A stretch of DNA of 64,000 nt from contig VTFK01000094.1 of assembly GCA_009617715.1 (NCBI GenBank), positions 558,001 to 622,000 on the forward strand. Direction: 5' to 3'. The translations under genes were made by a program, and so were the position numbers. Of the stretch, positions 1 through 13,422 are shown piece after piece. The first letter of the stretch is position 1. Every line of letters begins with the position of its first letter. Source of the DNA: Plectrocnemia conspersa. Taxonomy: Eukaryota; Arthropoda; Insecta; Trichoptera; Polycentropodidae. The notes beneath the pieces were generated by a model that ran no database searches, was not told where the DNA came from, and saw only the letters and a program-made list of their open reading frames with translations.

Positions 1-1789
1 TCTTGCTCCTGTTTTAAAATTGGGATCGGTTCTAATGGAGGTCCTTGTGGGGCGGCCAACGCAACGGCAAAAAGGGCGAAAAACAAAACCTGAAAAAAAT
101 AAAATTAAAATAGGTATCGATGTTTCAAATATAGATATTTTTTTATACATTAATTATATATGTTTAAAAATTAGAAGCATTGATTTTTATGTAATTTTTT
201 ATAAAATAGTTTATTTGGATTCAATTAAATAATTAAAAATATTTTTTTTGTCATATATGACGTAGTATTATTTATCTGAAAAACCCAGATCTTTTTTAAG
301 TTTTTATGCATATTTTATCTAAATGCAAAAATTATTAGGAAATATTTTTTTGCCTTAAGAATATCAATTAAATTTTCAAGAGCTAATGCAAAAAATTCTA
401 TTATTTATTTAATTTAATAATTCTAAAAAAATTCTCATTGAGCCTAAACATATTTGTATGTAAACAATTTACGAAATATCACTATTTTTCAATTAAAATA
501 TTTTTGCCATCATCAAGTAGTTTTTCTTGGAAACTCACACAAAATAAAGCAGTAAAAACATGAATATACTATGTTATGTATTTATAATATATTTGTATAT
601 ATCAATTGCATAAGCCAAAAATAAAGAAACAAACTATTTTAATTCATTAAAGTCTTTTTATTATTATTATTTATCGATAAATACTAAATATCATATTAAA
701 ATCAGCAAGAAGTCTAATTAAAACTGCTACTTCTAATTAATTTTGCAAGCAAATATTTATGCATAGAGATTTAAGGCGCTAATAAAAATACACGAATAAG
801 AAGTATTGCCTAAAATACTTTAAAGCTACTGATTATACAACATTAATCTCTTGAATATTATATATTTTTAATTAAAAAATCGTACAATTATTAAAAATTA
901 TAAATATCCTATCAAAACCAACTGATGAGTCAAAACAATACTACTTCTGATTAATTTTCTAAGAAAATATTTGCTTAGACATTTGAATCGCTATTACAAA
1001 AACACGTTGTAGAAGTACTGTGTTAAATACTATAAAAATCTCCTTTTAGAAAGGAAAAATGAAAAATTTATATTTATTTATTAATTTTACATATTTTTAT
1101 TTAAAAAATATTAAAAATAATAAATATGTCATTAAAACCAGTGAAGGAATTAGATTAAAACTACTATTTCTAATTAATTTTGTAAGAAAATATTTATGCC
1201 TAGACATTTGAGTCGTATTATGTGAAAAAATCTTATTTATCTAGAGTAAGAAAATTATCTATTTATACAAAATAATTCTCCTTAATAATCAACGAAGTAA
1301 TAAAAAAACTGCCACTTTAAATTAAATTTGTAAGGAATAATATCATATATGGCTAGAAATTTAGGTCGCTATTATATATTCGCGAGGAAAAACCATTTTC
1401 TTTTAAAAAAATACTCTATAAACTAAAATATTAGACTAAAAATAGCAATTATACGACTTTAGCAAAAGCATAAAAAATTCAGACAGTAACTATTTTCTCT
1501 AAAAATAGCCATAAGCAATACATTTAAAAAGTAAAAGAAAGATTCCTATTTTTAAATTTTAGTATTTGGGTAGAATAAATATAATAAGATATGTAAATGA
1601 TAGCTTGCTTGGAAAATTTATTCTAAGAATAATAATGCACGATGTATAAATATTAAAAAAAAATTAAAGATAAAATAAAACATTATTAAAATAATGGATT
1701 AAGATTCCAGATATTTTTTAAATATTTACTAATCTTGCTTGTTATAGGGGTTGTGAAGTTGGGAGGGTGCCACTTACAGCAGTCTTCAT
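1..1789 (-). CDS. RR-1-type cuticular protein gene, 5' part only (runs off the window start)
   Basis: Two exons are visible. Exon 1 (1778-1789) encodes MKTA and ends at a GTAAGT donor (phase 0). Exon 2 begins at 89 after a TTTTTTTCAG acceptor and continues past base 1. The joined start reads MKTAVLFFALFAVALA, a clean signal peptide, followed by APQGPPLEPIPILKQEQ. The PIPILKQE lead-in is the usual segment just before the RR-1 chitin-binding domain in CPR proteins, so the domain should lie to the left of the window. Intron 1 is about 1.7 kb and carries a degenerate tandem repeat. The signal peptide and splice signals are directly visible. Assignment to the CPR family rests on the lead-in, the tiny first exon and the neighbouring CPR genes, because the RR core itself is not in view. 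The product would be a secreted cuticle component. Confidence 0.8.
680..1400. repeat. Degenerate tandem repeat array in intron 1 of the first CPR gene
   Basis: Four related units start near 690, 904, 1124 and 1272. Each carries a block like ACTACTTCTAATTAATTTT, then AAGAAAATATTTATGC, TAGACATTTGAGTCG and CTATTA. The first two units are about 215-220 bp long; the last two are shortened. Divergence is high, so the array is old. It lies wholly within the 1.7-kb first intron. Confidence 0.7.
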
Positions 1790-1845
1790 GGTGGATTTTG
1801 TTGTCTGTAGTACGTTTGCACTTAGAGCACAATGGTTGACTTATG

Positions 1846-1936
1846 ATGCCTCCGCCAGTGTCATCCTCAGTATATATACTGACGTTGTGGGCTGACCTGG
1901 GTGGTGGGCAATATTGCTGGTGGTGGGTAATATTGC
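1846..1936 (-). promoter_or_regulatory. Core promoter and duplicated proximal motif of the first CPR gene
   Basis: A TATATATA box lies at 1871-1878, inside the perfect palindrome CAGTATATATACTG, about 80 bp upstream of the ATG. The expected start site is near 1846. Immediately upstream of the TATA box, an 18-bp motif is repeated in tandem with a 19-bp period: GGTGGTGGGCAATATTGC (1900-1917) and GGTGGTGGGTAATATTGC (1919-1936). Each copy contains the GG-rich run followed by AATATTGC. The placement suggests a duplicated activator site. Confidence 0.65.
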
Positions 1937-4410
1937 CTTAGCCGAGAGAACTCAACTATCCACCACCTCAATACATCATACGCTCGTTCTGCAAAGGTCA
2001 CCACGCACGGATGACCGATGCACTCTCATATGGCAGACCAACGACTAAAACACTATATGGAACAGACATTATTTATTAAATGTATCTTTTAGTATACAAA
2101 ATAATAAGGAATAAAAATTTAGAGTGCTTAAGAGGAAAATGTTGTGGTTTTTCTACGTGCGATATATTTTAATTTTATAACTTGTACGTAACCTGTACCT
2201 GTTTTTATCAATAACTATTTGAATATGTGTTAAGAGATTCGCTTTTAGGGTCATTTGAGATAAAAAATACCTTGACTTTTCCATTGAAATCGTACACCAC
2301 TATCAATTCATAATTTTTTCCAATCGAATGCAATATATTCATAAAGCATTAAATATGTTGTGTTAATTAAATTAAATATTGTGTTTTTTTATATAAAACT
2401 ATCTGTACATGTAAAAAAATTAAGGTTGAATAAATAGCCTGTATTTTTTTTTAATTGTATCATTTTATTTATATACTTTTAAACTAGTTATATATAATAA
2501 GAAAATATTAATTAATTTATCTGTGGATAAAACGTTGTGCAAATAATATTAGATTTTCTTCGGAACAAAAGCTGCTTTTGATAGTATACTATTTAATAAT
2601 AATAGCAATTATCCACCGAAACTAAATTATTTAATCTCACACATTCTGGGATATTTGTATGTCATGAAACATATACCTTTGTCATTAAAAAAAGATCGTA
2701 TTTACCGAGAATAAAATCTAATATATAGTTACACTATAACATGATTTTTACTATTATAGAAAATGTCGATGTACATGGAAAACGCTAATTTAAAATATTT
2801 GTTCTTAAATGTATATTGTCCATATAATTATTTTTAATACAGTCAGTTTGATTAATAATTTATTAATAAAACAAGCGTTTATAGTGAATTTTATTTTTTC
2901 TGTAGTTTGTATAGTTTCAACTTTTTAATACATGATACAAATTAAAAAATAATCAAATCATCATTTTAAATAGTATCAATTTATTGATACTATTTAACTT
3001 TTTATGTTTCATTTAAAAGGATTTTTATATTTATTATTTTATAATTTATAGCATCAAGCTATAATTTATGTTCTCGAGAACTGTTTTGTAACTTAATACA
3101 CAATTGCTATTGTCGACTCATATGACATACCGTATCTGTGCTGATTGATCTTTCGATATGTGTCATCGGTCGAGATTTTCCTAGATGACTTAAGATTGAT
3201 AAACAATGGTACAAAAATAATTATGCAAGCGGTTATGGACAGGCATTCACATAAATGTGTATAATGCATTTATACGCAATATATTTTAATATCAAATGAT
3301 TGTTAAATTGAAAGTAGTGAATAACAGTTATTAAAAACACATTAATTTGCGTGCGCTTGTTGCTTATTTTTATATAAAAACTATAGAGTAATACCATTTC
3401 ATATAGCACAAAACTATAGAGTAATATATATTTCAAATAGCACAAATTCACGTCATACTTTGAAGTAGAATTTAGAGCAATGTAATATTTATTTAATACT
3501 TTTCTTAAGTAATAACTGTTGATCAATTTAACTATCGACCGCGAAAATCGAGAGTCGTCTTTCATTGCCTTTTTTTTTACATAATTTAATAGCATCCAAG
3601 ATTGTAAAAATAAAATTAATCTCGCAAGCTGTGTTCCCAAACACTTAACTTTGAAGGCCTTCCGTGATTCGAATGCGTGTTCGTTAATTGGAACTACTAG
3701 CACAACCTTTAACCGTAACTCCAATCATTATATCCAATACGCATTTCCCATATGTCCAAAAAATTCTCACTTTCGATGCGCGACGAGTTTCGTTATCCCT
3801 GAAGCTCATGATCATCGTAATGTACCTATGTATATGTTTAATAATAATGTGTGTTACAAAAAAATGATCAGTGGTGTCAGCTGCTTAAGCAATCATCTTC
3901 CCTTCTCCGCGAAGGTCCTGGGTCAGCATTCTCCTCATCCGACCCTGACTCCTTATTGTAAGATAATTTCTCGTAATCGATAATGTAATAGAGTGATTTT
4001 TCACGAACGAAATGCAAATTATTTGCCCCATTAGCGCTTGTGTAGATCGATTGTTATGATCTATGGTTGATAGATCGATGATATTCAAACATTGGCAAAC
4101 GGTCTGTGATTGATATGATAATAATTTATTTCAATGTCAATATTTTGACTTCTATGATTAATATTAGTAATATATTATTCTTTTTCAAGTATTATTAACA
4201 CTTTTAATAATAAATATGGCAACTGTTGATTTCAATATATTTAATAAAACATTAAATATATTATAATTTAAGATGTTAGTATGTAAATAAATAATAAATT
4301 TTATTATTCGTCTTAAAATAGATCCTTCTTATTACATTTTATAAAACAAACTCTTTATTGTAAAATGATGAATCAGTAAAATTTTCTAAAAATATATTTG
4401 TATATATACA

Positions 4411-4481
4411 TATATATATAAATATTTTAAATACTATTTTATATATATATATATATATATAAATATTTTAAATACTATTTT
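4411..4481. repeat. AT microsatellite-linked direct repeat
   Basis: An approximately 30-bp unit (ATATATAAATATTTTAAATA followed by CTATTTTA) occurs twice, at about 4411-4440 and 4453-4481. The copies are separated by a run of TA dinucleotides. This looks like simple-sequence slippage. Confidence 0.6.
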
Positions 4482-7400
4482 ACATTCATTTTTATTATAT
4501 TAGTAATTTATGACTTTTATATTTTTTATATCTTCGAATTGATATCAGTAAGATATTTTATAAGCATTAAATTAATTGACGACATCATGTTTGTGGAGTT
4601 GAAATAACAGGTATTAAAAGTTAAAGAGTATACGCTGGAGTGTCGAGTTAAATTATTATCGGCTGTAATATGTCGTGATATGTTCCTGTTGTATTGTTAG
4701 ATGATCCGTTATGTGTTTCGTGCTGTGACTCTTGGCATCTCTCCTGCTACCTAGTCTCTGCAGCGTCTTACTCCGTCTGCTTCTCTGTGATCAAGTTTCA
4801 CATTTTTTATATTACTAGTTAGAGACAACTCTGGCGAATCGCAGATGAGTGTGCTGACGGGCCAATTGCATTGCTTTTTACATGCAAACAAAATATGTTT
4901 ATGATTCAAAAGTGAAATTCCCAGATGGCCACTCCGGTGATCGTTAACCAAAAATAAAAGAACAATAGTATTTTGCGCAATGTAAAAAGCATTGTCTATT
5001 GCATTCTCTTTAAATAAAGTAGTTTTTCTGGTACTTATGTAAAAAATTAAAACAAATCATTTAGTACATATTCTTTTATAAGATATTTACTTTAAAGAAA
5101 AAATGCTAGTATGTTTAACTTAAGTACATAAAAATATAAAAATGCTAGCTAATAATGAATTACAGCATTAATTTTATTAATTTTTGTGTAAAATTTTTTT
5201 TACTTAAAAAAATCATTATTAAAATCAGGATCACAAAACTAATCTTTAATTTTAAATATGTACTTATGTATCGTTGATATGATTTGCAGTTTAAATGAGT
5301 CAAAAAGTAAATTGTGTAGCTTATTCGTATTAATTTATATAATTATTCTCCACGTGTTAATCAATATTTTTATACCTGATCCGAAAAATTATGGATATTT
5401 GGAGGCAATAAATTCTTTAATGTATTTTTTTATCCGTTTTTATAAGATACTTTTTTACATAAAAACTATTTCAGGGATTTAAAGTCATTTAAAGCAATGA
5501 AGAAATTTCTAAAAAATATATTGATTTTTTTCTATCCTCTTCTACAACAGTGCTATTTTAGTGTAAAATAAGTCATTTTATGGTCAGAGGCACTTTCATA
5601 TAATTTTGTCAATTGTCTGCCTATAATTCATAATAAGTTAGTCCCTTCATATCCCATCAAATACATACCAATATCATCTTAATAATGTTGTAATCCTATT
5701 CTTGGGGTTGGAATTAAGGGTTGATTGGCGTACAACCACTGCCTTTTACGTCGCGTGTTAACATAAAGGATCCAATTTTAATCTTTAGTAAAAACACGGC
5801 TCAAAAATAAAACTTTCTGTTCTAGATTCTTTCATGATTAGCATATTGAGATACGCTGCGCAAAGTTTGTCTCAGACAATTTATGAGGTACATATATTCC
5901 TTAAAATGATACCTTTACTGATTTTTTTAAATATCTGTGAGCTGATGTAGGTGACACGTTGAGCTCTTGTTTAACTAATATACTCACTATTAATCCCTAA
6001 GAACTACCTGTCCTTACTTAGGTCAATCAAAATTTTTTGTACTACATTTATTAATTGAATGAAATCTCTGCTATTTATATTGTAGATTATTTTAACTGCT
6101 ATTATTGCATTAGGACGAAGTTGAAAAATATAAAATCATAATATAGCTTAAATTAGATTATTTTATCTCCACTATTATTGTTGATTTAGAGTTAAAAATA
6201 TTGAAAAAAATATCCTGTTACTAAAGAGCATAATTGGTACAACTACTGTTAATAAACACCAAAAGAATTTTAAAATTATTGTTAATTTTTAAAAAAGTTA
6301 TACATTTTTACAAATAAAGGGTAAAAACGCAGACTTAAGCTACAAAGATAATTTACTTAATAATTAAAGGCTAAATTTATTAGTTTTTTAATAAAATCGC
6401 TGATAGAAACTAAAAGGTGTTAGAAAATTATATCTGGCAGTTTTTAAATCAGCGCATTTGAGTATATATAAACCTGATTATTTATTTATTGTTAAAAAAT
6501 CACTATTATAAAGCTAAATTCTAATTAGCCAACAATCAAACTATTTCATATTTTATAACACAAAATATAACAATGCTAAATAAATAAAAATATTACAGCA
6601 AAATTTTATATCGATTTTTATACAAAAATTTTTACTCTTTTTATTTTAAAGCTCCATAGTTATAACCTTTATTTTTAAACTCAACTTAAAATAACTTTAA
6701 TATACACCACATATAATTTTACATTAAAATTGTATACAAAGATGTACTTAAAAAAATGTAATTTTATATTTTTTTAAAAAAAAAACTATTTTAAAAATTC
6801 CCATATAAGAAAACCGTTATTTTTTTATTTTACATATAAACATAGTTTTGTATCAACATTATTAAATACGTAAAATGAATTTGAATATAATACTTATTTT
6901 TAATACATATTCCCCTAAGGGGTATAATATTTATACAGTATTATTTGATTGTATCTACTTACAAATGTACAGGAAAAGTGTAAAAATTTCCTCATACCGT
7001 AAAGCTCTCTTGTCACAGATATAACCTTTCGACGCACTCGACCTTGCAAAAGACTTTTGTTATAATATTTTCAGATATATATTACTTTAAGACATGTTAC
7101 TGTAAAGATGATCATCTTAAACAGCATTCAATGTCACCAACACGATTCCACCTTACAACAACTAAATTTATATTTAAAGCTTATCGCATCAACTTTGTTT
7201 ATTTAAGACATTTTTATTCATCCTAAATCGCGTGTTCTTTTTGTGTGGAATTCAGTTGCGAAAATTAGTTATTTTAGTCAATTTAACATAAAAAACAATA
7301 CTAACACTGTGCGCTATTGAGAAATGCGTAATGATCTCTCAGAAAAATACACTCTAACATTCCCCACTAATATCCGTTCGCATTTTACACAACGAAAATA

Positions 7401-10400
7401 TATGGAGCGATTGAGAAACCCCACTTATGGCTGCAAACAATGTTAATTAATTACGAGTGACCTATCGGATTCTAATAAATGGTTGCTTAACGCTTTTAAA
7501 AGTGTTCAGCGATTAAATAGTGTATTGTCTTTTTTCCGTATAGGTTTTTTATAAACATATGTCTGTAATAAAGTAAATGCGTATTAAATTTCACATGTAT
7601 TCCTTCACTGTAAAGCTAGCACGATATAACCTATTATATCATTGTTTCATCATGATACTTGAGTCTATTAATTAAGTAAATACTATTATAAAGCTTTGAC
7701 ATTTATTGTTTTCAAACTGGAAAATTTTAATTAATATAACATATTGTTATAAGAAGATCTGATACATTTATATAACAGGGAAACAATATTTATTATTGAT
7801 TTATAAACATTTTTTAAAAAATATTGTATTAATAAATAAATACCACACTTAATACATCATTAAATTTCTTTAAAAAAATGGTATGTGGGCAAAAGCTTGT
7901 AAAATATTTATATTCACAATGTGGCCTCGCACCAAAAAAAATCTATATTTATATTAATAAGAACTGTTTTAATGATACAGTAATTAACATTATAAATAAT
8001 ATTTTTTTTAACTACTGACCTTTCATAGTATATACAAAAATGTATTTATAATTATTTGTATATTATTATTAATTAAGAAATCGAAAAAACAGCTTATAAA
8101 TAAAAATAAGTTATTAGTAAAACTAAATTTCAATTTTTATAGTTCATCTTTTTTATATTTGATCCATATAATTCTTGGCACTAAAAATATGTTCCTATTC
8201 ATTGCAGAACTCCTTTGAGATTCTTCTGTGGTTTATCATTATGTTTCTATTTCTTAAAAATACGTGTTAGAATTATTTAAATCTTTATATAGACATAAAC
8301 GTGCTGTAAAAAATAAGTATTATATAATACTTACATCTAGTACATTTGTGGTTTATTATTTCACAATCATAAAACTTTCCAAATGCATCGCACGCTTCTT
8401 ACCAAAACAAGGTTAGGGTAAAATTTAACCAGACGTTTTATATTAGTTAACCAAACTTGCACATCCAATAAACAATTTTGGTGAACGGAAGTGTTCACTA
8501 CTTGACCTTCGCCCAGATGAATACGCCGCTGAGATGATGATGATGGATAGCAAATCACGGCTGGGAAAAGTTATTAATACTTACACGGGTCCAAGTCAAG
8601 GTCAATAGGTTTAAATGCATGTAAAAAAATAACGAATGCTCTAATTGGTCTTTTACGAACAAACGTCTTCTTGGGGTCACATATCGCACGAGAAGTTACG
8701 CAAATGAATCGAGTATGTTTTCTCGTAACAACAGGTCACCGGGTCGCGAACGGATTAGTCAACGAATATTACTTGCTACTTTTATATTCATGAATATCGA
8801 TTGCCGCTTGTTCTAAAAATATGTACGTAAAATCACATGAGTCATTAACTATTATAGAAACCTTTTATTTCAAATATATAACTAATTTTTCCGCATGAAT
8901 TTTTGATGAGAAAAAAATCACTGCAAATCTGCGTAACAATTACAACGATTGTGCGCAGTTTTGACCTTTCAAATAAAATAATCGAAGGTTAGAATAAGAA
9001 CTTTTACTCACCTACATATAGCATAACACTAACATAATTTACGGTTACGTGGTCAGAAATTGACACTTTCATTGCAATTCATTTAGTGGCGCATTTAAAT
9101 GTAGCTTGAGAGTAATACTTACATATATACTTGACATTTGATATTAAATAATAATGAGCACTAGGTATAATTATCGCATGAAAAAAACATGTTTTTTTAA
9201 TGATATATCACGTTTTAGTGATTTTTGTTGTTTTTGTCGATTTTTATCTGTAGTTTAGAATAATAATAAAAATCTGATTATAGATAGCAGTTATTTTTTT
9301 CCCTATTAAATAAATCAAATAGATCTCTTCATTAATCAATGTTAGAAAAATTCCGTTTGTCACTTTGAAGAGTCATAGTGGAAGAATCTGGTTTGCCATT
9401 CTATACGTATGGTCATAATTAATTTTATTGCCAAAAACTTTTGAGAAACAGTCCTTAGTAATAATAATAAATAATTTTCTAGAAAATGTGAATATTTCTT
9501 TATTCTTAGAATAATAAAAAGTGAAGGTCACTTCTATAAAAGAATTGTTAAATATTCGAAATGTATATTTATTTTATTTATATAGCCTTCAAAACTCATT
9601 TATAAAATTTTTTTTATATACTCTACAATTATAATACAAGTAAATAAGGTAATTCCAAAATGAATGTCGTTTTTTGTAACGAAATTAGCAAATTACAATT
9701 TTCTTAGTATTATTTTAATGATTCAAAATATTATTGCCTTTTAAAAATGAAATCTTCTTCTACCTCTCGGTCAATTTTTTAATTCCATCAGAATAAAATA
9801 TCAAAGGTTTACATTCATAATATTTTTCACTTCGATAGCATTTTGGATTTTTTCCATCCAGGTTGTATCGATCGAAATAAATGGTGGTTGGAAGCAGCAA
9901 GTTCTAGAGAAGAAGGTGGATGAGATAAAATCTATATTGTCACATGGGGAAGCATATTATTGTGTTGTAAAACTACTCGACTTTTGTTAAAAGGTGTAGG
10001 TACTTTTATTTATTTTTTCGTGCAAACTGATATTTTTTGGTAAGGTTTAAAAGTTTCGTAATGCACAGTATTTTTTCAATCTCACAATATACACGAAACA
10101 TATTTTTTTTACAATATACTCGGTCCATTTTCTATCTCATTTCTTTTTACAATTATCAGGTGATCGAGCAAATGTAACTCAGCTTAAAAATCTAGAAGCT
10201 CTTGGGATATGCGGATACACACCGAATGTCTTCTTTGCTCAATTCTTGTAAGACCCATAAACATTGTCACCAAGCCTTCCTAATATTTTGAGTGTGTCGA
10301 TGCACTATTGAATCGAACTAGTTTAGTTTCTCGGCTTGGTGATGGGTAGCTTAAGTAGGATTTAAATTAATTTATACAGCCAAAACACCATTATACATCT

Positions 10401-13308
10401 ATTATAATCATATACATACAGGACCTTCCCTCAAATTCTAATTTGCTGTATGATTTTTTAAACTTCCTTTGTCATTTACGGGTTTATTTAATGAATCACT
10501 TTGTAAATATTTTTAATGGCCATTGTTGGTAATTTTTTTTATTAAATTCTAATAACATACAATTTCATGTAATTTTTTTACTTTGTAAAAATTCTGCCAT
10601 CGTAAATTTTGGAGCCTAATATTTTTAAAATATTGGAATGCTGAGCCAAAATGTACACAGATTGGACCAAAGCACGACTGACTATTAAAACTTGAAGTAA
10701 AAAACCGATATTCATTTCAGAATTACCTAATATAAAATTGTTAGATTTGTGATATATTTTGTATTCGTTGAGAAGATATCAACGCACGATTAAGCGGCAA
10801 ACCTTTTCAATAATCATTGTATGTATTATATATAAATAAATATTACTATAAATTATTTATTTACAATTACTAATTATTATTTACAAAAACTTTACGATCG
10901 TAAAAAAATACCATAAATCGGTGCGAATATTCTGCGATAACAATTGACCCAAATCTTCGAAATACCTACATGTTTTATATTATATAATTTTACGAGTTAT
11001 GAAAGTTCGTAGTCATGACAATAGCATAGCCATCAAAACAGTTGTAAAACTTTACATAACCCCGAGCTTTATTTAGAATAAACAAGCTTTGTGTACATCG
11101 CTTCGCGAATGATGTTAACCGATAATTATCCAACTAAAATATAGTAATATATAATTAAACGCGTAGCATATAAGATTACAAAAGAAAATAAAAACACCTT
11201 TTAAATGTCAAATATATTATCAAAGTAATAATTAGATTTTGCAAAATGATTTGTTCTTTGAACAGATACAGTAATTATATTATAAGAAAGTTGTGATAAT
11301 CAATATTTTGGGTGTGTGGTGTGTAATGTAACAATAAACGCTATTGCACTATCAATTATTAATCAAATGAGAAATAAAATACTTAACGACTCAATTAAAA
11401 TGCTTATAATATTACGCTGATAAAAAACATGTTTTATCTGAAATTATGTGTCGTGATAAAACGTGAATTAGCATTTCGGAAGCTGATTTGTCAATCTACG
11501 TATTTTATGCTTGACCTTTACGTGCTTCATAAAAATAGGCATAAATCATGTGTTATTACCAATAAAAACACTAATAATAATGTTAACGCGCAACTGTTTC
11601 ATAAATTAGTATTTTTCAGACAGATTATTTTGATTATATATATATAAGTATATTTTATTTTTATTTATTGTAATATTGTTGCTTTATTTAAATTGCGTTT
11701 TTAATGATATTTCATGATCTGGTATTGTGTTTCAAAGTTGCATCACTTAATATTTGCTATAAATATTATTTTAAATCTGTAGTATAATAATAATAAATAT
11801 AAAAATGTAATAATTCGGAACGTGCTTAAATTTAAAAATACTTGTAATATATATTAAAGCATATTTCTCCATGATACATGGTTAAAATTTAGGTTAATTC
11901 GTTTCAAAACCAAACAATATTATAATACATATGTTTAATAAAAAATAAACGTGTATTTTTATATTTATTATTATCTAAATCTAATATAATATAATAAGTT
12001 TACTAATTATTCATATCAATATCACTCCTGTTTATAGCTTTAATGCTGTCTAATAGCTCAATGAAATATTTTTTTTATGAAACTTAAACTAAAATCCTAT
12101 TCAATAGCACTTTAAAGGAATTTTCCAAAATTGCGTTGTCTTTGAATAGTCATGGCTTACACTTCTACAGTTTTACTAGGGTAGTAATTTTCTATAAAAT
12201 TTTTCACTGTTTTCCGCATTTTACAAGTATTATTTAAAGTAAATGCTTCTTAGCCTCTTTCTTCTTCTTCTCAGACAAGATCTACTATATTATATAGCCT
12301 TGAGCTGTTGCTCGTGGTGGTCAGATTCTGATTATATAATATCGTTTTAATGTATCTCCAGTCCCATGTTCTTCCCCATTGATACAATTACATCACATTT
12401 AGCGGCTTCTGTTCATTAACGCAATAAGGCCATAGTTTTCTTCATGTAAAATTGACGGTTCTCTTGAAACAGCAATAATCTGAAAACAGCAACTTCAGAT
12501 TAATTACTACTATATTTCTGATTGACATCGAAACGTAGCCTGCAAAGTTGCAGATATAATGTATAGATTTAAAATCACATATGGAATTTTCATTTAGACA
12601 TAGAAGTTATATCTGCATAATGAAAAATACCTTAGACTCTAAGAATATGCCATGTTCGTTACGTCTTTTTTGGAGAGTACGTATATTTTTAAGTATGAAG
12701 TATAATTATATTTAAAAATATGATAAGTATTTTTAAGAAAATATTTGCATCGCTTCTTCCATTATTAAGCTATATATTGATGCACTGATATCGAAACATA
12801 AGCTCAGTGTTCATATTAAGAATTATATGTTATTGTGTTTAGTGTAAAAATTAAAGTTGTAATTCGGATTTCATTGATTTCACTATGAATTTCACAGATA
12901 ATTTCAAAAATAATTATTAAATTTTATATGCGGCCCTTGATATATTTTTGTCGGTTGATTCAAAAGGTTGGACACCGCTGCTTTAAATGAATGAATAATC
13001 ACTCTAAATAATTTGACGAAGTGCTGTTTTAGCACATTATTAAAGCATTTGTCAATGTCTAAGTCTCACATACATAAATTACGACTACTCTTCTAATCGA
13101 GATTTACTTATTTGTATATTTTTTAATTAAGGTTTTGTTAATCAACGTTGTCAAAATTAAATATTAAATGATATGATTGTTAGACAAAGTTATAAAACTT
13201 ATATTACTGTTTTTTTATTGGTTTACTTCAACTTAAAAAAATTTGGTAAAAATAATTACACATTATAAATGGTTTCTCTAAACGTAGGCGATCGAAGATG
13301 ATTTGATG

Positions 13309-13422
13309 ATGGAAGACTTTTCCTTTTTATTTGTAATAGCAGCTGTATTATTACATGCGAACTGCGTCAAAATTCCGAGACAAGAATGGCCTACTGATAT
13401 ATGCATCTTGACCTTGCCGTAA
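13309..13422 (+). CDS. Possible very small secreted peptide or first exon (unrecognised)
   Basis: A TATAAATG box at about 13264 is followed only 45 bp later by an ATG opening a 37-codon frame. It begins with a signal-peptide-like stretch (MEDFSFLFVIAAVLLHANC) and continues VKIPRQEWPTDICILTLP, then TAA. A GTAAGC donor overlaps the last codon (GT at 13419-13420), so this may instead be a 110-nt first coding exon ending in phase 2. No second exon could be identified. The close TATA-to-ATG spacing resembles the cuticle genes in this window. No family is recognised, and an open frame this short could be chance. The evidence is the combination of promoter, signal peptide and donor. Confidence 0.25.
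   Translation: MEDFSFLFVIAAVLLHANCVKIPRQEWPTDICILTLP

Noticed and set aside
8367..8558. Minus-strand 63-codon frame in a GC-richer patch
   Set aside because: No motif, signal or splice structure; the patch is better treated as possible regulatory DNA.
9850..10260. Possible transposase remnant (KWWLEAASSRE..., ALGICGYTPNVFF)
   Set aside because: Fragments are suggestive, but no family order of motifs could be established.
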